Assembly: GCA_021827545.1 (NCBI GenBank)
Contig: JAKAVH010000149.1
Location: forward strand, 1,656 to 12,219
Origin: Thermoplasmata archaeon
GTDB lineage: Archaea > Thermoplasmatota > Thermoplasmata > UBA184
Length of the DNA: 10,564 nt
Reading direction: 5' to 3'
Below, piece after piece: positions 4,466 to 10,564 of the stretch (position 1 is the first letter of the stretch; every line of letters starts with the position of its first letter). Under the pieces are notes generated by a model. It saw only the letters and a list, made by a program, of their open reading frames with translations, ran no database searches and had not been told where the DNA came from. The position numbers and the translations under genes were made by a program.

Positions 4466-7146
4466 GGCGTCGAGGCAGCGGATGCGTCCGTCCTCAAGTG
4501 CTCGTCGATGCGACGGATCCGTTCCTCGAGCTCGCGCGACTTCTCCTCGGTCTCGCGGACGACCTCGGGCGGCGCCCGCGCGCGGAAACCGGGGTCGGCG
4601 AGCCGTCCCCGGGCCTTCGCGAGGAGTCCTGCGAGCTTCTCTCGCTCCCGGGCGAGGACCTCGCTCTCGCCGGGGGACGCCGGGGGACGCTCGAGGTAGC
4701 ACTCCCCGAGCGGCGCGACTCGGCCGCCCGCGTTCGGAGGGGCCGGGGCTCCCGAGTCGAGCAGCGTGAGGCCCTGGACACGGGCCAAGCGCACGATCGT
4801 CCCGGATTCGCGCGCGAGGACCCGGGCGATCTCGGGACCGGCCGGTCGGACCCACGCCGGCGGGCGGTAGTCGGAAGGGGTCCGTTCCTCCGACCGCAGG
4901 TTCCGCAGGAGCCGGATCGTTTCGAGCACCGTCTCCATCTCGATCTCCCCGATGGGATCGGACGGGATGCCTTCCGCCGACGGCCAGGGCGCCCGGGCGA
5001 GGAGGTCTCCCGCGTGGGGCAGAGCGTGCCAGAGCTCCTCGGTGAGGTGGGGCGCAATCGGATGCAGGAGTCGGAGCGAGCGCTCGATGACGAAGAGCAG
5101 GGTCGCCCGGGTCTCTCGCCGCGTGGGTTCGCCGCGCTGGCCAAAGAGTGCCTCCTTCGCGATCTCCACATAGCGATCCGCGAGGTCGTGCCAGAGAAAA
5201 CCGTGGAGGACCGTGGCCGCCCGGGTCGGTTCGTAGGCGTCCAGCGCGCGGTCGACCTCGACGATGGTACGCCGCAGGCGGGTCAGGATCCAGCGGTTCT
5301 CGAGCGCGCCCGGGCCGCCGAGCAGCGGGGCGTCGCCGGGCGGCGTCATGCCGGGGGGAAGCAGCTGGACGGAGAACCGGACCAGGTTCCAGACCTTGGT
5401 GAGGAAGTTGCGCGCGTTCTCGAGCGTCGCGGGACCGAACCCCCCGTCCTCCTCGGCCGGGTTCGGGAAGAGGAGTGCGAAGCGCATCGCGTCGGCCCCG
5501 TGCTGACGCACGACGTCGACCGGATCCGGCGAGTTCCCGAGGTGCTTCGACATCCGCCGGCCCTGCTCGTCGCGCAGGATGCCGGTGAAGTAGACCGCCC
5601 CGAACGGCCGCGCACCGGTGAAGTAGTAGCCGGCCATCATCATCCGGGCGACCCAGAAGAACATGATGTCGCGGCCCGTGACGAGGACCGTGGTCGGATA
5701 GTAGTGATCGAGGTCGGCCGTTCGATCCGGCCAGCCGAGCGTGACGAACGGCCACAGCCAGGAGGTGAACCAGGCGTCGAGCACGTCCGGGTCCGGCTGG
5801 AGATCGCCTCCTCCGCATCGTTCGCAGCGCGCCGGAGCATCCTCCGCCACCGTCTCGGCGTGGCACGACCGGCAGTAGTAGACCGGGATGGGATGCCCCC
5901 AGAAGACCTGGCGGGAGATGCACCAGTCCTGGATCCCTTCCATCCAGCGCTCGAACGTGCGTTCCCATCGCAACGGATGGAGCCGGATCTCTCCGCGGCG
6001 GACGGCCTCGAGCACCGGTGCCGCGAGCCCGCGCATCCGGACGAACCACTGGGTCGAGAGGCGGGGCTCGATCGGAGCGTCGGACCGTTCGGACCGGGCG
6101 ACCGAGTGGCGGTACGGCTCTCGTCGTAGGAGCAGGCCTCCTCGGTCGAGCTCCTCGATCGCCCGGGCACGCGCGGCGTCGACGTCGAGCCCGAGGAAGC
6201 CCGGCGGCGCCCAGGGACCGATGAGGTGCGCCCCGTCGTCGAGCAACTCGGGCGGCAGCGGCAGCTCGGGGTGGCGCTGGGCGACCTCCAGGTCGACCGG
6301 ATCGTGTCGCGGGGTGACCTTCAGCGCCCCGGCGCCGAAGCCGGGGTCGATCGCGGCGTCCGCGATCACCGGCACGACACGGTCGGTCATCGGAACGCGG
6401 ACCTGCCGCCCGACGTCCTCGGCGTGGCGGGGGTCGTCCGGATGGACCGCGACCGCGACATCGCCGAAGATCGTCTCGGGCCGGACGGTAGCGACCTCGA
6501 GCCCGCCGGGGCTCCCGTCCGCCCAGGGGTACCGCACGTAGTAGAGGGTCCCCTCCTCCTCGACGTGCACGACCTCGAGGTCGGAGATCGCGGTCCTCAG
6601 CTTCGGGTCCCAGTTCACCATCCGTTCGCCGCGATAGAGGAGCCCGTCCCGGTAGAGCCGGCAGAACACCTCCCGGGTCGCGCGGACGCTCCCCGGGTCC
6701 ATCGTGTAGCGGTAGCGGCTCCAGTCGACCGAGAACCCCCCGGCGCGGACCTGGAGCCGGATGCGGCGCTCGTGCTCTTCTTTCCACTTCTCGACCTCCG
6801 CGAGCGCCCGCTCCCGGGGAAGGCTCTCGAGGAGGACCCCTTGTTTCAGGAGCCGTCGGCGGACTTCGACCTGGGTCGCGAGCCCCGCGTGGTCGAGGCC
6901 CGGGAGCCAGAGCGTCGGGCGTCCCTGCTGGCGTGCCCGACGGACCAGAACGTCCATCACCGTGTCGCCGAGCATGTGCCCGAGCGTGAGGACCCCCGTC
7001 ACGTTCGGGGGAGGCAGGACGACCGTGAACCCCGGGCCGTCCGGGCGGTCGGGAGCTCGGAAGGCGCCCGCGCGCTCCCACTCCGACTGCCACCGCGCCT
7101 CGATCGACGCCGCGTCGAACCGGGTCGGCAGTGTCGGTGCGTTCAC
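4462..7146 (-). CDS. valS: Valyl-tRNA synthetase, bacterial-looking
   Basis: This class I synthetase charges tRNA-Val and hydrolyses mischarged Thr. The 894 residues cover all expected parts. PPPNVTG runs into TLGH (54-57) in place of HIGH. The editing domain spans about 215-370, with TVRPETIFGD and GAGALKVTPRHDP. A zinc ribbon has Cys425, 428, 441 and 444 before PDPDVLDAWFTS. RMSKH (531-535) stands for KMSKS, followed by LGNSPDP. The anticodon-binding helical domain is about 615-800, and a C-terminal coiled-coil arm lies at about 827-885. The coiled-coil arm, PPPNVTGVL and SKxLGNSPDP recall bacterial ValRS more than archaeal ones, suggesting transfer. The start is GTG, overlapping the permease stop as GTGA, with a strong Shine-Dalgarno site. 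The first His of HIGH is Thr. Confidence 0.97.
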   Translation of the reverse strand: MNAPTLPTRFDAASIEARWQSEWERAGAFRAPDRPDGPGFTVVLPPPNVTGVLTLGHMLGDTVMDVLVRRARQQGRPTLWLPGLDHAGLATQVEVRRRLLKQGVLLESLPRERALAEVEKWKEEHERRIRLQVRAGGFSVDWSRYRYTMDPGSVRATREVFCRLYRDGLLYRGERMVNWDPKLRTAISDLEVVHVEEEGTLYYVRYPWADGSPGGLEVATVRPETIFGDVAVAVHPDDPRHAEDVGRQVRVPMTDRVVPVIADAAIDPGFGAGALKVTPRHDPVDLEVAQRHPELPLPPELLDDGAHLIGPWAPPGFLGLDVDAARARAIEELDRGGLLLRREPYRHSVARSERSDAPIEPRLSTQWFVRMRGLAAPVLEAVRRGEIRLHPLRWERTFERWMEGIQDWCISRQVFWGHPIPVYYCRSCHAETVAEDAPARCERCGGGDLQPDPDVLDAWFTSWLWPFVTLGWPDRTADLDHYYPTTVLVTGRDIMFFWVARMMMAGYYFTGARPFGAVYFTGILRDEQGRRMSKHLGNSPDPVDVVRQHGADAMRFALLFPNPAEEDGGFGPATLENARNFLTKVWNLVRFSVQLLPPGMTPPGDAPLLGGPGALENRWILTRLRRTIVEVDRALDAYEPTRAATVLHGFLWHDLADRYVEIAKEALFGQRGEPTRRETRATLLFVIERSLRLLHPIAPHLTEELWHALPHAGDLLARAPWPSAEGIPSDPIGEIEMETVLETIRLLRNLRSEERTPSDYRPPAWVRPAGPEIARVLARESGTIVRLARVQGLTLLDSGAPAPPNAGGRVAPLGECYLERPPASPGESEVLAREREKLAGLLAKARGRLADPGFRARAPPEVVRETEEKSRELEERIRRIDEHLRTDASAASTP
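4671..4690. repeat. 10-bp perfect tandem duplication inside valS
   Basis: Two adjacent copies of CGGGGGACGC lie in the valS codons for residues 819-826, at the join between the anticodon-binding domain and the coiled-coil arm. The unit length is not a multiple of three, so gaining or losing one copy would shift the frame. The reading frame is intact here. Confidence 0.7.
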
Positions 7147-8804
7147 GCGGCCCTCCTCCCGAAGGCGACCGGGATCGAGAGGGCGAGCTCGGCGAGGGCG
7201 ACGCCGGCCATCAAAACCAGGGCCGCTCCGTCCCCGACAAGGCGTCCCTCCTGGAACGCGACGAGGGGAAGGGTCGCCACCACGACCCCGGGGATCGCGA
7301 CGAGGATCGCGAACCAGGCCCCGGCGTAGAGGTTGGTGATGGGGAGCCCGCGGGTCCGGGCGCGCCGAAAGAGGATCCCGAGTTCGAGGAACGACGCGGC
7401 CAGGACCCCGGGGAGTTCGGCGAAGACGAACGCCGCGAAGAGTCCCGGGTCAAAGATCCGGGCGAGGGTAAGGCCGAGGACGATTCCGCTCGCAGCGAGG
7501 TAGATCCCGCCCACCAAGGCGACCTTGCCGACGACCAGCGAGCGGTGCGGGAGCGGCAGGGTCCGGCCGTAGGAGTACGCCAACACCTCGACCGCGAAGA
7601 ACGCCGGGCCGAAGAAGGTTGCGAGGAGCGCGGCAGAAGTCACGGCCCCGAGGCCGAGCCCCAGCGCGGCCGAAGGGCCCGGCGCGCTCGCGAGCGTCCA
7701 GAGGCCCAGGGCGGCCGCGTCGAGCATCGGCAGCAGGATCAAGAAGGCGTAGCCGGGGGTGCGGCTCGCAATGCGAAGGTCCTTCGTTAGTACCGACAGG
7801 GCGGGTCGCACGGGGCGAAGGGAGTCGAGGCCGGGGCGGACCGGTCCGGCGACCCGCCCCGGCATCTCCGGGATGCGGCGGACGGAGGAGAACGTCCAGG
7901 CTACCGCGGCGAGCGCCAGCCCGAGGTATCCGGCGGCGGCCGCGCCGGCGAGCACGACCTCGCTCCCCCCGAGGCCGACCGTCGGGGCTCCGTGGGCCGC
8001 GGCCGCCGCGAGCGCGCCGAACGGATACGGGAACGCTCCGAGCAGGAGGTCGTACGGGAGGCTCGGCCCGCCGGTCGTCGCGCGGTCGAGGAACCCGAAG
8101 AACGCCGGAGCGACGGTGACGAAGGCGAAGATCGCGAACGCCGGGACGAGCCAGGCGGCGAGGTAGGCCCAGCGGAGGAGCGACCCGCCACCCCCACCGG
8201 CCCCCTGCACCCGGCGCACGAAGAAACGGCCGGTCAGCAGGGAGAGAGCGAGGGAAAGAGCGATCGTCGTGCCGGCACCGATGGCGGCGAGCGCACCGGC
8301 GAGGGGGCCGAGAGCGCTGCCCACGGCGAGCGGGGTGGCCACGAGGACCGTCGCCGCCGGCAGATCGAAGAGTCGGAGATAGAGAAGGCCGGCCGTGCGG
8401 TCGAGGGTCCGGTCGTCGACCGGCAGGGTCTCGAGGACGGGCAGGACGCCCGCCGCGAGGAACGTGGGGAGGACCTGCATCCCCGTCCACCAGAGAAAAC
8501 CGACGTCTAGGCTGAGCAGCGCGGTGAGCACCCCGGCGTCGAAGACGGCCGGCGAGGCGGCGAAGGCGGGAACGCGCCCGGGGACCGAGGCGGCGCGGAG
8601 CGCGAAACCCGCACCCAGCGCGAGCAGACCGAGGAGGCCGCTCACGATCGCCTTGCTCTGATTGACCCGCCGACGGGCCTGGCGGGCGAGGAGACGTGCG
8701 GGACCCTGCGGGGCGAGGTTCCCCTGCCGCGACGCGTAGATTGCCTGGAAGGCGAGCTCGGAAAAGGCGACGCCCGAGAGCCGGAACGCCTCCCGCCAGC
8801 TCAT
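7143..8804 (-). CDS. ABC-2-type transporter permease, two-repeat
   Basis: A 553-residue, very hydrophobic protein with about 12 to 14 candidate membrane helices, following its ATPase directly. Two segments look alike. LETLPVDDRTLDRT (124-137) and GRTLPLPHRSLVVGK (413-427) both match the LPLS-R-x-L-x-x-K cytoplasmic motif typical of ABC-2 exporter permeases. A second cytoplasmic KDLR segment is at 341-344. This suggests two permease units fused in one chain, so one polypeptide might form the whole membrane channel with two ATPases. No substrate can be named; export is more likely than import because no binding protein is present. ATG overlaps the ATPase stop (ATGA), and GAGGGG lies 5 nt upstream as a Shine-Dalgarno site. 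Confidence 0.85.
   Translation of the reverse strand: MSWREAFRLSGVAFSELAFQAIYASRQGNLAPQGPARLLARQARRRVNQSKAIVSGLLGLLALGAGFALRAASVPGRVPAFAASPAVFDAGVLTALLSLDVGFLWWTGMQVLPTFLAAGVLPVLETLPVDDRTLDRTAGLLYLRLFDLPAATVLVATPLAVGSALGPLAGALAAIGAGTTIALSLALSLLTGRFFVRRVQGAGGGGGSLLRWAYLAAWLVPAFAIFAFVTVAPAFFGFLDRATTGGPSLPYDLLLGAFPYPFGALAAAAAHGAPTVGLGGSEVVLAGAAAAGYLGLALAAVAWTFSSVRRIPEMPGRVAGPVRPGLDSLRPVRPALSVLTKDLRIASRTPGYAFLILLPMLDAAALGLWTLASAPGPSAALGLGLGAVTSAALLATFFGPAFFAVEVLAYSYGRTLPLPHRSLVVGKVALVGGIYLAASGIVLGLTLARIFDPGLFAAFVFAELPGVLAASFLELGILFRRARTRGLPITNLYAGAWFAILVAIPGVVVATLPLVAFQEGRLVGDGAALVLMAGVALAELALSIPVAFGRRAA
7151..7160 (-). promoter_or_regulatory. Shine-Dalgarno site of valS
   Basis: The minus strand reads GGGAGGAGGG, followed by CCGC and the GTG start. 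The AGGAGG core ends 5 nt before the start codon. It lies within the last permease codons and supports the GTG at 7144-7146 as the valS start. Genes that head transcription units in this window have no such site. Confidence 0.75.
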
Positions 8805-9589
8805 CCCGGCCCCTCAAGGCGGTCGACCGCGGACCGGATCCCGTCGCTCGCATCGGTCAGCCGCAGGAAGAGTTCCTCGAGGGTCGCGTCGCCGTCCTGG
8901 ACCTGGCCGCGCAGGGCGGCGATCGTGCCCTCGCCCCGCAGCCGACCGCCGTCCAGGATCCCCACGCGGTGGCAGAGCTGCTCGGCGACCTCCATCGTAT
9001 GGGTGCTGAACAGGATCCCGCGTCGTCCGTCCGCGACGTACCGCTCCAGGAGCTCCTTCACGATCCGCACGGAACGGGGGTCGAGCCCGTTGAGGGGTTC
9101 GTCGAGGACGAGGAGCGAGGGCCGATGCAGGAGCGCGGCGATCAGGAGGACCTTCTGGCGGGTACCGTTCGAGAGCGTGAGGATCGGCTCGTCGAACTCC
9201 GGTTCGAGCCGGAACGCCGCGACGAACCGGGCGGCGCGATCGGCCACGACCTCGGAGGGGAGCCGGCGGACCCCGGCCACGAACTCGAGGAACTCCCGAG
9301 GGGTCAACGCTTCGTACAGTAGCGAGGTCTCGGGGACGTACCCGACCCGGGCCTTGGTCGTGAGAGCGTCCGTGGCGACGTCGGCCCCAAAGACCCGTAC
9401 CCGGCCCTCCGACGGCCGCACGAGCCCGACGACCGACTTGATCGTGCTGGTCTTGCCCGCGCCGTTCGACCCGAGCAGGCCGTAGATCTCGCCCGGGCGC
9501 ACCGCGATCGAGAGCCGGTCGACGGCCTTCCGCGTCCCGTAGACGACGGAGAGCCCCTCGATCGCGAGGGGCTCGTCCACTCCTTCCAT
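8801..9589 (-). CDS. ABC transporter ATP-binding protein (ABC-2 exporter type)
   Basis: The 262-residue ATPase powers the permease encoded by the next gene. Walker A is GSNGAGKT (40-47), the signature is LSNGT (139-143, for LSGGQ) and Walker B is LLVLDEP (159-165). The D-loop GLD (168-170) and switch His197 in FSTHTMEVAEQ follow. The Q-loop reads GYVPET, with Glu87 where Gln is usual; this occurs in related exporter ATPases and is not a sign of decay. The C-terminal TLEELFLRLTD is also typical of the exporter group. ATG at 9587-9589 follows a TATA-like box by 29 nt, so the leader should be about 3 nt. It is the first gene of the five-gene chain and contains a strong hairpin at codons 6-13. 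Confidence 0.93.
   Translation of the reverse strand: MEGVDEPLAIEGLSVVYGTRKAVDRLSIAVRPGEIYGLLGSNGAGKTSTIKSVVGLVRPSEGRVRVFGADVATDALTTKARVGYVPETSLLYEALTPREFLEFVAGVRRLPSEVVADRAARFVAAFRLEPEFDEPILTLSNGTRQKVLLIAALLHRPSLLVLDEPLNGLDPRSVRIVKELLERYVADGRRGILFSTHTMEVAEQLCHRVGILDGGRLRGEGTIAALRGQVQDGDATLEELFLRLTDASDGIRSAVDRLEGPG
9551..9574. repeat. Perfect 10-4-10 inverted repeat (hairpin) in the 5' end of the ABC ATPase gene
   Basis: The plus strand reads GAGCCCCTCG-ATCG-CGAGGGGCTC, two perfect 10-base arms. On the mRNA it covers coding bases +16 to +39 (codons 6-13, EPLAIEGL). With a predicted leader of only about 3 nt, it would form a very stable stem within the first 45 nt of the transcript, inside the initiating ribosome's footprint. 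The sequence is certain; a regulatory role is inference. Confidence 0.55.
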
Positions 9590-9596
9590 CCTGGCT

Positions 9597-9615
9597 ACGA
9601 TCGTCGGTCCGACCG
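9597..9615. repeat. Two adjacent short palindromes between TATA box and ABC ATPase start
   Basis: ACGATCGT (9597-9604) is a perfect 8-base palindrome. It is directly followed by CGGTC-C-GACCG (9605-9615), two perfect 5-base arms around one base. Together they fill most of the space between the TATA box and the predicted start near 9592, where archaeal repressors often bind. Short palindromes are common at this base composition, so an operator is only a possibility. Confidence 0.35.
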
Positions 9616-9621
9616 TTAAAG
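9615..9621 (-). promoter_or_regulatory. TATA box of the five-gene ABC-valS-AKR-HAD unit
   Basis: The minus strand reads GGACCCTTTAACGG in the 47-nt gap between the lysS stop and the ABC ATPase ATG. CTTTAAC is centred 29 nt before the ATG, predicting a leader of about 3 nt. Since the next four genes all overlap, this is probably their main promoter. Confidence 0.55.
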
Positions 9622-9636
9622 GGTCCGTGCCGGGCG

Positions 9637-10564
9637 TCAGCGGGACCGGACGAGCGGGAAGAGGATCGCTTCCTTGATCGACGTGAGGCCCAGAAGTCCC
9701 ATCACGATCCGGTCGATCCCGAGCCCGATCCCGGTCGTCGGGGGGAGCCCGTAACGCAGCGCCTCGACGAAATCGGCGTCGTAGGCGTAGCGATCGTCCC
9801 CCCGTTCCCCCAGCTGGGCGCGGAACCGCTCCTCCTGCTCGTCGGGGTCGGTCAGTTCCGTGTAGGCGTTCCCGAGCTCGAAGCCCGGGGCGAAGATCTC
9901 GAACCGCTCGACCCGACCGGGCTTCGTGCGGTGCCGCTTCGCGAGCGGGGTGGTCGAAGCGGGGTGATCGACCACGAACGTCACCCGGTCGATCGTGGGC
10001 TCGACGTAATGTTCGAAGAGCTTGTCGAGGAAGGTCCCCGTCGAGGAGTTTTCCGGCACGGTCGAGCCGGCGGACCGCGCGAGGGCCCGCAGCTCCTCGC
10101 GGCCCTTGGAGAGGAGGTCGGAGATGCCGCTCCGCCGCTCGAGCTCGTCGACGAAGTCGACCGTCGGAAAGGGCCCCCGGAACCGGGCGGCGGCGCGGCC
10201 GACCTCCTCCCGTTCCGGCAGGAGCTCCACGGTGTGGACAGCAAGCCGCTCGAAGAGGCGTTCGATCAGCCGGCGCATGTCGTGATAGTCGGCGTACGCC
10301 CAGTACGCCTCGAGCTCGGTGAACTCGGGAGAGTGCGTCGTATCGAGGTCCTCGTTGCGGAACGCACGCCCCATCTCGTAGACGCGCTCGAGGCCCCCCA
10401 CCAAAAGCCGTTTGAGCGGCAGCTCTTCGGCGATCCGCAGATAGACGTCGGCGTCGAGGTAGTTCGATCGTGTGACGAACGGCGCGGCTGCCGCCCCGCC
10501 CGCGACCCGCTGGAAGACCGGCGTCTCGACCTCGAGGAACCCCTCGGCGTCGAAGAACCCCCGG
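9637..10564 (-). CDS. lysS: Lysyl-tRNA synthetase, class II (partial, N-terminus outside window)
   Basis: Class II LysRS attaches lysine to tRNA-Lys. The visible 308 residues are most of the catalytic domain; the N-terminal OB-fold anticodon-binding domain, about 190 residues in this family, would lie past the right edge. Visible motifs are the motif 1 end FLEVETP and AGGAAAAPFVT, then YLRIAEELPLKRLLVGGLERVYEMGRAFRNE with motif 2 at FRNEDLDTTHSPEF. TTPLAKRHR, ERFEIFAPGFELGNAYTELTDP and motif 3 TTGIGLGIDRI follow, and the protein ends FPLVRSR. Reading is open to the window edge; an in-frame TTG at 10402-10404 is internal, not the start. Many Euryarchaeota use the unrelated class I LysRS, so class II is informative here. 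The stop is 47 nt before the ABC ATPase ATG, which has its own TATA box. Confidence 0.96.
   Translation of the reverse strand, partial: RGFFDAEGFLEVETPVFQRVAGGAAAAPFVTRSNYLDADVYLRIAEELPLKRLLVGGLERVYEMGRAFRNEDLDTTHSPEFTELEAYWAYADYHDMRRLIERLFERLAVHTVELLPEREEVGRAAARFRGPFPTVDFVDELERRSGISDLLSKGREELRALARSAGSTVPENSSTGTFLDKLFEHYVEPTIDRVTFVVDHPASTTPLAKRHRTKPGRVERFEIFAPGFELGNAYTELTDPDEQEERFRAQLGERGDDRYAYDADFVEALRYGLPPTTGIGLGIDRIVMGLLGLTSIKEAILFPLVRSR

Noticed and set aside
4150..6129. Long open frame of 659 codons on the plus strand, opposite AKR and valS
   Set aside because: It lies antisense to two well-supported genes, is dominated by Arg, Gly, Glu and Asp with no motif, and is expected from GC-rich codon use in the opposite frame.
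4466..7093. The aldo/keto reductase frame stays open far upstream, to 7093
   Set aside because: The upstream part is a shadow of valS in another frame; homology and the ATGA junction place the real start at 4465.
9323..9334. Q-loop Gln replaced by Glu and LSNGT signature in the ABC ATPase as signs of inactivity
   Set aside because: Exporter-type ATPases often read GY(L/V)PE and have relaxed LSGGQ; Walker A, Walker B and the switch His are intact.
1..10564. CRISPR array, insertion sequence, integrase, toxin-antitoxin or defence genes
   Set aside because: No direct-repeat array, transposase motif, terminal repeats or defence domains were found. tRNA-Lys has no visible second attachment copy or integrase nearby in this window.

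Overview
This is a very GC-rich archaeal window (by eye about two-thirds G+C) with every recognisable gene on the minus strand, so transcription runs from right to left. The archaeal assignment rests on deoxyhypusine synthase, aIF2-beta (archaeal translation initiation factor 2 beta) and a tRNA-Lys gene without an encoded CCA end. It also rests on TATA-like CTTTWA boxes about 25-31 nt ahead of the first codon of the first gene of each transcription unit. A small archaeal presenilin/signal-peptide-peptidase homologue fits as well. An uncultivated member of the Euryarchaeota, perhaps related to Thermoplasmatota, is a guess. ValRS and class II LysRS look bacterial in style, so some aminoacyl-tRNA synthetases may have been acquired by transfer.

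Layout, in the direction of transcription: (1) the C-terminal 308 residues of class II lysyl-tRNA synthetase, cut by the right edge; (2) a promoter, then a tight five-gene chain whose genes overlap by 4, 4, 4 and 8 nt: ABC ATPase, ABC-2-like permease, valyl-tRNA synthetase, aldo/keto reductase and a SerB-like HAD phosphatase; (3) a second promoter, then aIF2-beta with a C-terminal TRAM domain and, 6 nt later, a presenilin-type intramembrane aspartyl protease; (4) a promoter lying on the protease stop codon, then deoxyhypusine synthase; (5) a promoter lying on the deoxyhypusine synthase stop codon, then tRNA-Lys(CUU); (6) a last TATA-like box pointing out of the left edge. No stretch over 300 bases lacks a gene.

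The theme is translation: two synthetases, one tRNA, one initiation factor and the enzyme that modifies aIF5A. Less obvious genes (exporter, reductase, phosphatase, membrane protease) are embedded in the same transcription units. The first genes of units appear leaderless or nearly so and lack Shine-Dalgarno sites. Three of the internal genes (permease, ValRS, HAD) have Shine-Dalgarno-like sites. I found no mobile element, CRISPR array or clearly new multi-gene system. The most unusual signals are stop codons that double as TATA boxes, a perfect 10-bp hairpin just inside the ABC ATPase gene, and substitutions at catalytic motifs of ValRS (HIGH) and the HAD phosphatase (motif IV).
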